A program made the translations under genes and the position numbers. This document shows positions 28,454 through 36,523 of a DNA stretch of 64,000 nucleotides, piece after piece. Positions within the stretch are counted from its first letter, which is position 1. Every line of letters starts with the position of its first letter. This stretch comes from Streptomyces spinosus. Its GTDB lineage: Bacteria > Actinomycetota > Actinomycetes > Streptomycetales > Streptomycetaceae. The stretch covers positions 124,001 to 188,000 of the forward strand of contig NZ_JAINRC010000016.1 in NCBI RefSeq assembly GCF_020400655.1, given 5' to 3'. The notes below the pieces were generated by a model, which had not been told where the DNA came from, did not search any database, and was given only the letters and a program-made list of their open reading frames with translations.

Positions 28454-28833
28454 GATGGATGGTCCTCCACACTGAGTGACCGACCGATGCGGTGTGGGTC
28501 GTGAGGGATTCGCACCCGTGGTGCTTGGCACATCCGGGTGTTGCTCTGGTGTTGCTCCATGCCAAACAGCTAAGGTGCGCGGGGCTTTCAGCGTCTCACC
28601 AAAAAGTTTGACGGTCAACACGATCACGCCCTGTATTGGCGGGCGAACCGGGGCGCGCGGCCGGTGAAGCGGCGGCGCTGCGACTCCTCCGGGCCCTCAG
28701 GGCGTGGCGACCAGCAGTAAGTGCGGAGCCTGCCACGCCACGCCCGTCTTGGCAACCACCAGGGCGTTTCCGTCTCCGCATGTGCCCCCGGCAGCTTGCC
28801 ACGCGCCGGCGAGCGGGCCGGAGCCGCTCCGGA
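28454..28833. other. 380-base gap between small coiled-coil gene and acyP
   Basis: Contains the promoter region of the minus-strand small gene, including a less GC-rich stretch near 28590-28620 (minus strand TTGACCGTCAAACTTTTTGG) in which TTGACC could be a -35, though no -10 fits. Nothing coding was recognised. Confidence 0.4.
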
Positions 28834-29115
28834 TCAGCGGATGGCGAAGCCGTCGTAGCCGCCCCGCGGTGTGTCCCAGATCTCGGTGACACCGTCCACA
28901 CGCCCGGGCGTGTCGCTGCCCTGGAGCCAGTCCAGGAGCCCCTCGCAGCCCTCCCGCGGCCCCTCCGCGACCACCTGGACCCGGCCGTCGGCCAGATTGA
29001 GAGCAAAACCACTCAGCCCGCCGATCTCCAGCGCCTTGGCGCGCGTGAACCAGCGGAATCCCACGCCCTGCACGTGTCCACGCACCCAGGCGATCAGTCG
29101 TACTTCCTCGCTCAT
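28834..29115 (-). CDS. acyP: Acylphosphatase
   Basis: 93-residue ferredoxin-like enzyme that hydrolyses acyl phosphates. The signature VRGHVQGVGFRWFTRAKA contains the phosphate-binding Arg, and GLSGFALNLADGRVQVVAEG the catalytic Asn. Length is standard. ATG at 29115. It ends about 380 bases upstream of the small coiled-coil gene and starts divergently from the CAP-domain gene. Confidence 0.94.
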   Translation of the reverse strand: MSEEVRLIAWVRGHVQGVGFRWFTRAKALEIGGLSGFALNLADGRVQVVAEGPREGCEGLLDWLQGSDTPGRVDGVTEIWDTPRGGYDGFAIR

Positions 29116-29193
29116 GGGTGCAACCTAACCGGCCCGTGTAGGCCGGGACACACCGTCCCCGAGCGGCATGGGGTACCGTCCGAACCCGATGCA

Positions 29194-29225
29194 TTTCATA
29201 TGAAAATCACTTGATCGAGTGATTT
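29194..29225. promoter_or_regulatory. Two adjacent AT-rich palindromes between acyP and the CAP-domain gene
   Basis: TTTCATATGAAA (29194-29205) is a perfect 12-bp palindrome. Overlapping its end, AAATCACT-n6-AGTGATTT (29204-29225) has perfect 8-bp arms. They lie about 80 bases upstream of acyP and 100 bases upstream of the plus-strand gene, and stand out against the GC-rich surroundings. TGAAAAT resembles half of a Zur box, but the other half does not fit. Probable operator for one or both genes. Confidence 0.55.
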
Positions 29226-29323
29226 GGTTGGCCAGAGGGAGCCGCTCGCCACGAGTCGCTCGCCGGGACTCACGCGCCGTGCAGGCGCCGGTCAACCGCA
29301 GGCACGAGGAAGAGGGCAGGGAC

Positions 29324-30916
29324 ATGGGACGCCACCGACGCTCCGCCGCCGGCCGCGCCGCCACGGGCCACGCCACAGGGACCGACCACACGCAGCACCC
29401 GGGATCCGGGGGCGACGGCACCGAGCACCCGTCCGCGGGGGAACGGCGGGTGCCGATGGGCATCGCGCCCTACCTGAACCCGGAGGCCTACGCCGACGCC
29501 ACGGCCAAGGCCCGGGAGTACCTGTTCGCGACGGACGACGGGCCGGGGCCGGGCGTGCCGGCGCAGGGCTCCGGGTCCGGCGGCGCCGGCTCCGCGAGCG
29601 GCGGTCTCACCCCGTCCGGCGGTCCGTCCGGTGAGCACCGGCGGTGGAACGGGCTCGGCCGGCCGGTGCGCGCGGGTCTGCTCGGCGCGTCCCTGGTCGT
29701 CGGCCTCGGCGCGATCGCGGTGGCCACGGGTTCCATACCGGGCTTGGAGCAGTACCAGCTCGGCGGCAGTACGCACGCCTCCGGCGGGGACCGGGTGCGG
29801 ACCGCTGCCGCCCCCAGCAACACGGCCGGCGAGCAGGGCGGCACGTCGGGCCGCGCGGAGGTGTCCGCCGGCCCGTCCGGCAGCGGGGAGGGCGCGCGCG
29901 CCGGCGGGTCCACGAGTCCGTCGCCGTCACCGTCGTCGTCCGCCCCGCGCGCCTCCTCCACGCACTCCTCCCCCACGCGCTCCCCCTCGGCCTCGCGCCC
30001 CACGGCCCCGCCTGCCGCGCAGCCGAAGGCCCCCTCGAAGCCGGAGGTTCCCTCCAGGACCGCGGCCCCCTCGAAGCCGAAGGCCCCCTCGAAGACCGCG
30101 GCCCCGGCGAGGACAGCGGCTCCGGGGAAGACGGCGGGGCCGGGGAAGACGGCGGGGCCGGGGACGCCGAAGAGCCCTTCGAAGACGGCAACGCCCCCTC
30201 GCACGAGCAACCCCTCGAAGACGGCAACGCCCTCCCGGACGAGCAACCCCTCGAAGACGGCAACGCCCTCCCGGACGAGCAACCCCTCGAAGACGGCAAC
30301 GCCCCCTCGCACGAGCAACCCCTCGAAGACGGCGACCGCGAAGCCGGCTCCGACCAGGACGGCGCCGAGGAGCACCCCCTCATCGCCGGCCAAGCGGCCC
30401 GCGCCGCACAAGCCGCCGGCGCCCCCCGCGCCGGCCAAGCCGAGCGCACCGCCGCGACCCGCGGCCCCGAAGGCCACCCCGTCGCCCACGCCCACCACGG
30501 CTCCGACGCGGACTTCCGCGCCGGTGACGGTGTCGCGGGAGGCCGTCGCCGAGGCGCAGGTGCTGAAGCTCGTCAACGACGAGCGGGCGAAGGTCGGGTG
30601 CAGCCCGCTGGCGGCGAACTCCTCGCTGACGAATCTGGCCGAGGTCTTCAGTGACGACATGGTGGCGCGCGGCTACTTCAGCCACACCGACCCGGACGGC
30701 AGGACGCCGTGGGACCGGGCGGCGGCGGCCGGCGTCACCGGTCTCGGCGGCGAGAACATCGCCCGCGGCCAGGCCGGCGCCGCGGCCGTGACGGCGGCCT
30801 GGATGAACAGCCCCGGCGACCGCGCCAACATCCTGAACTGCGGCTTCAAGACCCTCGGTGTCGGCGTCCACTTCGGCCCCGGCGGACCGTGGTGGACGCA
30901 GGACTTCGGTTACTGA
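29324..30916 (+). CDS. CAP/SCP-domain protein with membrane anchor and repeat-rich linker
   Basis: 530 residues in three parts. The N-terminal ~125 residues are hydrophilic and possibly cytoplasmic (RRVPMGIAPYLNPEAYADATAKAREYLFA). One membrane span follows (GLLGASLVVGLGAIAVATGSI). Next is a ~230-residue Ser/Thr/Pro/Lys-rich linker with four near-exact 12-residue repeats of the type KTATPSRTSNPS. The C-terminal ~120 residues are a YkwD-type CAP domain: VLKLVNDERAKVGCSPLAANSSLTNLAEVFSDDM, GYFSHTDPDGRTPWDRA, GENIARGQ, WMNSPGDRANILNCGFKTLGVG. CAP domains of this type are extracytoplasmic; their biochemical role in bacteria is unclear. The linker probably spans the wall. ATG 29324 has an AG-rich stretch upstream. 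Confidence 0.88.
   Translation: MGRHRRSAAGRAATGHATGTDHTQHPGSGGDGTEHPSAGERRVPMGIAPYLNPEAYADATAKAREYLFATDDGPGPGVPAQGSGSGGAGSASGGLTPSGGPSGEHRRWNGLGRPVRAGLLGASLVVGLGAIAVATGSIPGLEQYQLGGSTHASGGDRVRTAAAPSNTAGEQGGTSGRAEVSAGPSGSGEGARAGGSTSPSPSPSSSAPRASSTHSSPTRSPSASRPTAPPAAQPKAPSKPEVPSRTAAPSKPKAPSKTAAPARTAAPGKTAGPGKTAGPGTPKSPSKTATPPRTSNPSKTATPSRTSNPSKTATPSRTSNPSKTATPPRTSNPSKTATAKPAPTRTAPRSTPSSPAKRPAPHKPPAPPAPAKPSAPPRPAAPKATPSPTPTTAPTRTSAPVTVSREAVAEAQVLKLVNDERAKVGCSPLAANSSLTNLAEVFSDDMVARGYFSHTDPDGRTPWDRAAAAGVTGLGGENIARGQAGAAAVTAAWMNSPGDRANILNCGFKTLGVGVHFGPGGPWWTQDFGY
30179..30322 (+). repeat. Four 36-bp tandem repeats inside the CAP-domain gene
   Basis: Units at 30179, 30215, 30251 and 30287 begin TCGAAGACGGCAACGCC and encode KTATP(P/S)RTSNPS; units 1 and 4 share one variant, 2 and 3 another. 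A partial fifth unit follows. Being a multiple of three, copy number can change without loss of frame. Confidence 0.95.
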
Positions 30917-30943
30917 GCCGAGCCCGCCGCGCCGCGGGAGGCG

Positions 30944-31528
30944 CTACGCGGCGACGCGTCCGCGGGTGAAGATCCTCGCCGTCTCCGTCACCCGGCGCCC
31001 CAGGTGTTCGGCGGTGGCCAGGTCGGCCTTGTGGACGCCCTCGGGGCCCTGGTCGTTGTTGCTCTGGGCGGCGGCGCCGGCGAAGAAGCCGAGGCGGTTG
31101 AGGTCGTTCTCGGACGCGGTGCTGCTGTTCCAGCCCGGGAGCAGGCCGAGGTTGACCCAGTGCATGCCGTGCTGGGCGGCGAGCGTCTGGAAGAACTGCA
31201 GGGTGTGCAGCTTGTCGCCGCTCTTGGAGGCGGAGTTGGTGAAGCCGGCGGCCAGCTTGTCCTTCCAGTCCTGGCCGGACCAGCGGCTGGAGGTCGCCTC
31301 GGCGAAGACGTGGAAGGCGCCGGAAGCGGTGCCCATGTAGGTGGGCGAGCCGAAGATGATCACGTCGGAGCGGTCCAGCGTCTCCCACTGCTCGTCGGTG
31401 ATCCCGTCCACCTTGACCAGGTGGACCTCGGCACCGGCGTCCAGGGCGCCGGCGCGGACGGCCTCGGCGAGGACGGCGGTGTGGCCGTAGCCGGAGTGGT
31501 AGGCGATGGAGACGACGGGGGTGGTCAT
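30944..31528 (-). CDS. Flavodoxin-family protein (WrbA/FMN reductase type)
   Basis: 194-residue FMN-binding fold. SIAYHSGYGHTAVLAEAVRAGAL is the phosphate-binding loop after the first strand; DVIIFGSPTYMGTASGAFHVFAE is the second FMN loop typical of WrbA-like quinone reductases. The C-terminal half has GDKLHTLQFFQTLAAQHGM. It is divergently transcribed from an HxlR regulator with a perfect operator between them, the classic arrangement for stress-induced quinone/flavin reductases. Precise electron acceptor unknown. ATG 31528 has GAGGAGTCCCC ahead of it. Confidence 0.85.
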   Translation of the reverse strand: MTTPVVSIAYHSGYGHTAVLAEAVRAGALDAGAEVHLVKVDGITDEQWETLDRSDVIIFGSPTYMGTASGAFHVFAEATSSRWSGQDWKDKLAAGFTNSASKSGDKLHTLQFFQTLAAQHGMHWVNLGLLPGWNSSTASENDLNRLGFFAGAAAQSNNDQGPEGVHKADLATAEHLGRRVTETARIFTRGRVAA

Positions 31529-31604
31529 GGGGACTCCTCGAAAGGGGCAGCGTTACGCGGCAGCTCAAAGAAGTGAGCAGCTCGTGAGCAATAACCAAAG
31601 GAAA

Positions 31605-31625
31605 GCACTAACCAGAAGTTAGTGC
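31605..31625. promoter_or_regulatory. HxlR operator candidate
   Basis: Perfect inverted repeat GCACTAAC-n5-GTTAGTGC in the 137-base divergent region, 40 bases upstream of the hxlR-type gene and 77 bases from the flavodoxin gene. It is probably the autoregulatory site of the HxlR protein and controls both genes. Confidence 0.75.
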
Positions 31626-31665
31626 AACCTGGTGGAGAGCGCTGTGCGGGCGTACTCTTGCCGGT

Positions 31666-32061
31666 ATGACCGTCACCACCCAGGACCACGAGGACCTCGC
31701 GTACAACGTCTTCGCCAAGGCGTGCCCGTCACGGGGCACGCTGGAGCACGTCACCGGCCGCTGGGGCGGACTGACGCTCGGCGCGCTGTACGAGGGTCCG
31801 CTGCGCTTCAACGAACTGCGCCGGCGTGTGGACGGGGTGAGCGAGAAGATGCTGTCCCAGACGCTGCACGCGCTGGAACGCGACGGCTTGGTGCACCGCG
31901 AGGCCCAGCCGACGAACCCGCCGCGCGTGGACTACGAGCTGACGGCCCTGGGACGGCAGGTCGCCGAGCGGCTGCTGGCGCTCATCCACTGTGTGGAGGG
32001 CGCGATGGACGACGTCCTCGCGTCCCGCGCGCGTTACGACGAGACGCGCGGCGCCCTCTGA
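31666..32061 (+). CDS. HxlR-family transcriptional regulator
   Basis: 131-residue winged-helix regulator. The single Cys in FAKACPSRGTLEHVTGRWGGLTLGAL sits at the position that senses electrophiles or oxidants in HxlR-type proteins such as YodB and QorR. LRFNELRRRVDGVSEKMLSQTLHALERDGLV is the recognition-helix region and wing. Divergent from the flavodoxin-family gene, which it probably represses. Its 3' end overlaps the convergent mutM end by 28 bases. Confidence 0.9.
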   Translation: MTVTTQDHEDLAYNVFAKACPSRGTLEHVTGRWGGLTLGALYEGPLRFNELRRRVDGVSEKMLSQTLHALERDGLVHREAQPTNPPRVDYELTALGRQVAERLLALIHCVEGAMDDVLASRARYDETRGAL

Positions 32062-32894
32062 CACCTGGGGCAGAAGTAGCTGGACCGGTTCATCCAGGGG
32101 CGCCGGCGGATGGGGGTGCCGCAGCGGCGACAGGGCTCGTTCTCCCGGCCGTAGGCGTCCAGGGAGCGGTCGAAGTAGCCCGACTCGCCGTTGACGTTGA
32201 CGTACAGGCTGTCGAAGCTGGTGCCGCCGACGGCGAGGGCCGCGTTCATCACGTCGCGGATGTGACCGAGGAGTTCCGCCGTGAGCGGGCGGGTGAAGTT
32301 CGCCGTGGGGCGTTCGTAGTGGACGCGGGCGCGCCACAGCGCCTCGTCCGCGTAGATGTTGCCGACGCCGCTGATCAGCGACTGGTCCAGCAGGGCCCGC
32401 TTGATGGTGGTCCGCTTGCGGCGCAGCGCCTGGTGGAAGGCCTCGTCGTCGAAGAGCGGGTCGAGTGGGTCGCGTGCGATGTGCGCGATGACGTCGGGCA
32501 GGCCGTCGGGGGTGTTGTCGTGCAACGACAGCCCGCCGAAGGTGCGCTGGTCGACGAAACGGAGCTCGGTGCCGAGGGAGTCGGCGAACCGCACGCGGAC
32601 GCGCAGGTGCTTCTCGTCCGCCGCGTCGTGCGGCTGGACCAGCAGCTGGCCGCTCATGCCGAGGTGGGCGAGGACGGACTGGTTCGTCTCCTCCAGCGGC
32701 AGCCACAGGTACTTGCCGCGCCGCCGGGGCGTGCCGACGTGGTGGCCCTTGAGCCGGTGCGCGAAGTCGTCGGGCCCGGCGACATGCCGGCGTACGGCTC
32801 GCGGGTGCAGCACCTCGGTCTCGGCGACGGTCCGGTGAGCGACCCAGCGCTCCAGGCCCCGGCGGACGACTTCGACCTCGGGCAACTCGGGCAC
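32034..32894 (-). CDS. mutM: Formamidopyrimidine-DNA glycosylase MutM/Fpg
   Basis: Removes 8-oxoguanine and formamidopyrimidines by base excision with AP-lyase activity. After processing of the first residue the catalytic Pro is N-terminal (V/M-PELPEVEVVRRGLE); Lys in GRGKYLW-type context (RRGKYLWLPL) and the zinc finger CRRCGTPI...YFCPRCQ complete the enzyme. GTG at 32894 is fixed by the required PELPEVE start and AAGGAG 8 bases upstream. 286 residues. First named gene downstream of rnc on the minus strand. Confidence 0.95.
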   Translation of the reverse strand: MPELPEVEVVRRGLERWVAHRTVAETEVLHPRAVRRHVAGPDDFAHRLKGHHVGTPRRRGKYLWLPLEETNQSVLAHLGMSGQLLVQPHDAADEKHLRVRVRFADSLGTELRFVDQRTFGGLSLHDNTPDGLPDVIAHIARDPLDPLFDDEAFHQALRRKRTTIKRALLDQSLISGVGNIYADEALWRARVHYERPTANFTRPLTAELLGHIRDVMNAALAVGGTSFDSLYVNVNGESGYFDRSLDAYGRENEPCRRCGTPIRRRPWMNRSSYFCPRCQRAPRVSS

Positions 32895-33054
32895 GGCACT
32901 CCTTCGGGCGACTGCGGAAGAGCTGAGGGCAGGGTATCCCGGCACCCGGCCGGCCCACCGGGCCGGTGCCCCACGTCGAAGCCGTCGCGCAACGGCCGAG
33001 CGCCCGGCCCGCGGGAGGCGGGGCGGGCGCTCGGGTGGTGCCGTTCAGTTCCGG

Positions 33055-33879
33055 TCAGGCGGTGGCGGACGACGCGTCGTCGTCCCTGGCGGCCTGGCTG
33101 CCCCTGACGGCCTCGTCGGCCGTCTCCTTGATGGGCTCCTTGGCCACCTTGGCCCGCTCGTCCGCGGCGGCCCGGATGGCCCGCCAGGCGGACTCGGCGG
33201 CCTGCTGCTCCGCCTCCTTCTTGCTGCGGCCGGTGCCGGTGCCGTACGAGACGCCCCCGACGCGGGCGGCAGCAGTGAAGGTCTTCTCGTGGTCGGGGCC
33301 GGTCTCCGTGACCAGGTACTCGGGCACGCCGAGCCCCTCGATCGCGGTGAGCTCCTGGAGGGACGTCTTCCAGTCCAGGCCGGCACCGAGGTTGGAGGAC
33401 TTCTCGATCAGCGGGTCGAACAGGCGGTGCACCAGTTCGGAGGCCGCGTCGAGGCCCTGGTCGAGATAGACCGCGCCGATCACCGCTTCGAGGGTGTCGG
33501 CGAGAATGGATGCCTTGTCCCTGCCGCCCGTGCCCTCTTCACCCCGGCCGAGCCGGATGAAGGCGCCCAGGTCGAGGCCGCGGCCGACCTCCGCCAACGC
33601 ACGCGAGTTGACCACCGCGGCCCGCAGCTTGGCCAGCTGGCCTTCGGGCAGGTCGGGGTGGGTGCGGTACAGCGTGTCCGTGACGACGAGGCCCAGCACG
33701 GAGTCCCCGAGGAACTCCAGGCGCTCGTTCGTCGGCAGACCGCCGTTCTCGTACGCGTAGGAACGGTGGGTCAGCGCTCGCACCAGAAGGGCGGACTCGA
33801 CCTGGTAGCCGAGCCGCCCTTCCAGAAGCGTGTGGGACGAGGCCTGGTTGTCCGCAGAGGTTTTCTTCGGTGTGGACAC
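33055..33879 (-). CDS. rnc: Ribonuclease III
   Basis: Double-strand RNA endonuclease for rRNA and mRNA processing; the S. coelicolor homologue is AbsB, a global regulator of antibiotic synthesis. The 274 residues show the RNase III signature NERLEFLGDSVLGLVVTD, then ADTLEAVIGAVYLDQGL with the second acidic pair, and a dsRNA-binding domain (DWKTSLQELTAIEGLGVPEY...GRSKKEAEQQAAESAW). A ~35-residue acidic tail follows. GTG 33879 (VSTPKKTSADNQ) matches the family start; it begins 20 bases after the rpmF stop. Confidence 0.95.
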   Translation of the reverse strand: MSTPKKTSADNQASSHTLLEGRLGYQVESALLVRALTHRSYAYENGGLPTNERLEFLGDSVLGLVVTDTLYRTHPDLPEGQLAKLRAAVVNSRALAEVGRGLDLGAFIRLGRGEEGTGGRDKASILADTLEAVIGAVYLDQGLDAASELVHRLFDPLIEKSSNLGAGLDWKTSLQELTAIEGLGVPEYLVTETGPDHEKTFTAAARVGGVSYGTGTGRSKKEAEQQAAESAWRAIRAAADERAKVAKEPIKETADEAVRGSQAARDDDASSATA

Positions 33880-33899
33880 AGTGCCTCTCACCAGCCCGC

Positions 33900-34073
33900 T
33901 CAGACTTCGAGGACCTGGCGCTTGTTGTAGGTGCCGCAAGACGGGCACGCGATGTGCTGCTGCTTGGGCTCGTGGCAGCGCTCGCACGCAACCAGGGTGG
34001 GGACCGCAGCCTTCCACTGCGACCGGCGGTGGCGCGTGTTGCTGCGCGACATCTTCCGCTTCGGAACAGCCAC
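33900..34073 (-). CDS. rpmF: 50S ribosomal protein L32
   Basis: 57-residue zinc-binding protein: VAVPKRKMSRSNTRHRRSQW, then CERCHEPKQQHIACPSCG with both CxxC pairs, ending NKRQVLEV. GTG at 34073 with AGGAGA upstream, only 2 bases after the DUF177 stop. The order DUF177-rpmF-rnc is conserved across bacteria and indicates cotranscription. Confidence 0.96.
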   Translation of the reverse strand: MAVPKRKMSRSNTRHRRSQWKAAVPTLVACERCHEPKQQHIACPSCGTYNKRQVLEV

Positions 34074-34075
34074 GG

Positions 34076-34720
34076 CTACTTCTCCTGCTTCTCGTCGACG
34101 CCCGCTTCGGCGCCGCTCATCTCGTCCTTCTCGCCGTCCGTCGTCGAACCGGCGAGTCCCTGCAAAGCCGCCCAACGGATGTCGACGGCGTCATGGTGGT
34201 GGTCCGGGTCGTCCGCGAGCCGTGCTCCGCACTCGGAACACAGGCCCGGGCAGTCGTCCTGGCACACCGGCTGCATCGGCAGTGCGAGCACCACCGCATC
34301 GCGCAGCACGGGTTCGAGGTCGAACAGGCCGTCCTCGAGGAAGAACCTGTCCTCGTCGTCCTCGGCGTCGTCGCCCGGTTCCGCGATCACACGGCCCCGG
34401 TCGTCGGCGTCAGGGTACGAGAACAGTTCCTGGAAGTCCGCTTCGAGCTCAAGCTCGACCGGCTCAAGACACCTTACGCACTCCCCCTCGGCCGTTGCAC
34501 GGGCGGTGCCTGTGACAAGCACACCTTCCATGACCGACTCGAGACGGAGTTCGAGTTCCACCGGGGTGCCTTCCGGCACTCCGATGACTCCCTGGATACC
34601 GAGATCCCGGGGAGCGTCGATCTCGCGGGTCAGGCGCTGCAACGCGCCAGGACGCCGACCCAGCTCGCGCGTGTCGAACACGAGGGGGTTGCGGTGGTCG
34701 AGGCGGGCGTTGGGAGCCAT
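34076..34720 (-). CDS. DUF177 (YceD) protein
   Basis: 214-residue protein of the YceD/DUF177 family, linked to 23S rRNA accumulation in plants and E. coli. The family core is RATAEGECVRCLEPVELELEADFQELF, and a second Cys set is QPVCQDDCPGLCSECGARLADD. It ends in a charged tail. The ATG at 34720 (MAPNARLDHRNPLVFDTREL) is preferred over a GTG at 34756, since conservation begins at LDHRNPLVFDT. Immediately upstream of rpmF, its usual partner. Confidence 0.88.
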   Translation of the reverse strand: MAPNARLDHRNPLVFDTRELGRRPGALQRLTREIDAPRDLGIQGVIGVPEGTPVELELRLESVMEGVLVTGTARATAEGECVRCLEPVELELEADFQELFSYPDADDRGRVIAEPGDDAEDDEDRFFLEDGLFDLEPVLRDAVVLALPMQPVCQDDCPGLCSECGARLADDPDHHHDAVDIRWAALQGLAGSTTDGEKDEMSGAEAGVDEKQEK

Positions 34721-34850
34721 TCCTGCTTTCGGTCTTCGAACTCGAAGGGACGCCACCCGTCGGTGTTCCGGGCAGCGGTGATCGCGGACATACGCGCGAC
34801 CGAACAGCCAGGATACTGGACCTTTCGCTCAGCGCCCAATCCGCCCCGGG

Positions 34851-35960
34851 CTACAGCCCCCGGCCCTGCTCGTACGCCCTGAGCTGCTCCGCGCTGATCA
34901 TGCTCGTGTCGAAGAGGCTGGTCTCGTCGAGGGCGTAACCCTGCTGGTCCTGATGGGGCGCCTGCTGCTGGGCCTGGTGCGGGTGCGGGTCCTGCTGGGG
35001 GTCGTAGCCGCTCTGCCGGGCGTCGTAGCCCTGGAAGGGGTCGCCTCCCGCCGGGGCGTAGCCGGAGGCGGCGGAGTACGGATCGGCCTGCTGGTAGCCG
35101 TACGGGTCCTGCTGCGGGGCGTACTCCGGCTGCTGCGGGAAGCCCGCGTACGGGTCCGGCTGCTGCTCGTAGCCGTAGGCCGGCTGCGGCTCGTACGACG
35201 GCTGGGGCGGCTCGGGCTGCCGCTGTGCCGCGCGGTCGCTGTCCGCGAGGGCCGCGAGGTCGGCGAGGTAGTCGGCGTCGCTGGAGTGCTGGAAGGTCGT
35301 GGTGTCGTCGGCGAGGGCGCCGAGGTCGTCCGTGGCGATCCGCCCGTGCAGCTTCTGCCGGCCCCGGCCGACGGCCTCCAGGGTCTTGGCGAGGACCGCC
35401 TCGAAGGCGCCGAGCTTGGCGTCCACGTAGGCGTCGGCGTTGTGGCGCAGGGTCTCCGGGTCCTGGCTGCGCTCGGGGGCGTCCTCGTCCTCGTACCCGT
35501 TCTCGTCCAGGCCCGGGCCGGTGCCGAGGAGCTTTTCACGGCCCCGTCCGACGGAGCCGAGGGTCTTGGTGAGCACGACCTCGAAGTTGGCGAGCTTGGA
35601 GTCGACGTAGTCGTCGGCCTCGGCGCGGATCTCCTCGGCCTCCTTGCGGGCCTCGGCGAGGATCCGGTCGGCCTCGGCCTGGGAACGGCGGGCGATCTCG
35701 GTGTCGGAGATCAGCGATCCGCGCTCGGCGTGCGCGTTCTCGATGATCCGCTCGGCCTCCAGCCGTGCCTGCTCGACCATCTGCTCACGGTCGCCGATCA
35801 GCTCCTGGGCCTGGGCCAGGGAGCCGGGCAGCGCCTGGCGCACCTCGTCGAGCATCGCGAGCAGCTCGGCGCGGTTGATCACGCACGACGCCGACATGGG
35901 CATGGCCCGGGCACTGGAGACCGCCGAGACGATCTCGTCGAGCTTCTTCTGCACGTCCAC
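34851..35960 (-). CDS. DivIVA-like coiled-coil protein, SepIVA-type
   Basis: 369 residues. The N-terminal ~165 residues are charged helix with long coiled coil (INRAELLAMLDEVRQALPGSLAQAQELIGDREQMVEQARLEAER region, then RSQAEADRILAEARKEAEEIRAEADDY). Two copies of a motif follow, DDYVDSKLANFEVVLTKTLGSVGRGREKL and DAYVDAKLGAFEAVLAKTLEAVGRGRQKL. The C-terminus is a long Gln/Pro/Tyr-rich tail (YGYEQQPDPYAGFPQQPEYA). Position next to coaD and rnc and the helical part match mycobacterial SepIVA, a divisome/elongation factor; the Q-rich tail is extra. Often mis-annotated as ATP synthase subunit B-like. Function inferred from that homology. Confidence 0.75.
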   Translation of the reverse strand: MDVQKKLDEIVSAVSSARAMPMSASCVINRAELLAMLDEVRQALPGSLAQAQELIGDREQMVEQARLEAERIIENAHAERGSLISDTEIARRSQAEADRILAEARKEAEEIRAEADDYVDSKLANFEVVLTKTLGSVGRGREKLLGTGPGLDENGYEDEDAPERSQDPETLRHNADAYVDAKLGAFEAVLAKTLEAVGRGRQKLHGRIATDDLGALADDTTTFQHSSDADYLADLAALADSDRAAQRQPEPPQPSYEPQPAYGYEQQPDPYAGFPQQPEYAPQQDPYGYQQADPYSAASGYAPAGGDPFQGYDARQSGYDPQQDPHPHQAQQQAPHQDQQGYALDETSLFDTSMISAEQLRAYEQGRGL

Positions 35961-36017
35961 CTGTGCTCGCCACTCTCTACAGCCGGGTTGGAGACGGACG
36001 GGACGACTGTAGCCCCA

Positions 36018-36497
36018 TCATCCCTTGGCGAGGCGCTTGTTCAGCGCCTCCAGGACCTCGGCCGGCACCAGGTGGGAGACGTCGCCGCCCCAGGCCGCGA
36101 CCTCCTTGACGAGGGAGGAGGAGAGGAAGCTGTAGGTGGGGTTGGTGGGCACGAACAGCGTCTCCACGCCGGTGAGCCCGTTGTTCATCTGCGCCATCTG
36201 CAGTTCGTAGTCGAAATCGCTGACGGCCCGCAGGCCCTTGACGATGGCGGGGATGTCGCGCTGCTTGCAGAAGTCGACGAGGAGGCCGTGGAACGCCTCC
36301 ACCCGGACGTTGGCGTACTCGGCGGTGACCTGGCGGATCAGCTCGATCCGCTCCTCGATCTCGAACAGGCCCTTCTTGGACTTGTTGATCATCACCGCGA
36401 CGTAGACCTCGTCGTAGAGACGGGAGGCCCGGGCGATGATGTCGAGGTGTCCGTTGGTGATCGGGTCGAACGACCCGGGACAGACGGCGCGGCGCAC
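36018..36497 (-). CDS. coaD: Phosphopantetheine adenylyltransferase
   Basis: Fourth step of coenzyme A synthesis (4'-phosphopantetheine + ATP to dephospho-CoA). 159 residues with the nucleotidyltransferase motif AVCPGSFDPITNGHLDIIARA and the closing motif TYSFLSSSLVKEVAAWGG. GTG 36497 (VRRAVCPGSF) gives the standard family length and has GAGGG 7-8 bases ahead. An ATG at 36527 would add ten residues and overlaps the rsmD stop as ATGA, so it is a real alternative start. Downstream of rsmD in the usual recG-rsmD-coaD order. Confidence 0.93.
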   Translation of the reverse strand: MRRAVCPGSFDPITNGHLDIIARASRLYDEVYVAVMINKSKKGLFEIEERIELIRQVTAEYANVRVEAFHGLLVDFCKQRDIPAIVKGLRAVSDFDYELQMAQMNNGLTGVETLFVPTNPTYSFLSSSLVKEVAAWGGDVSHLVPAEVLEALNKRLAKG

Positions 36498-36523
36498 TTG
36501 TGATCCCTCGCTCTCCGGTCCGG

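Noticed and set aside
28628..28833. Possible minus-strand coding fragment (GTCGDGNALVVAKTG...)
   Set aside because: Short, without start or Shine-Dalgarno, and not matching any family known to me; left as non-coding.
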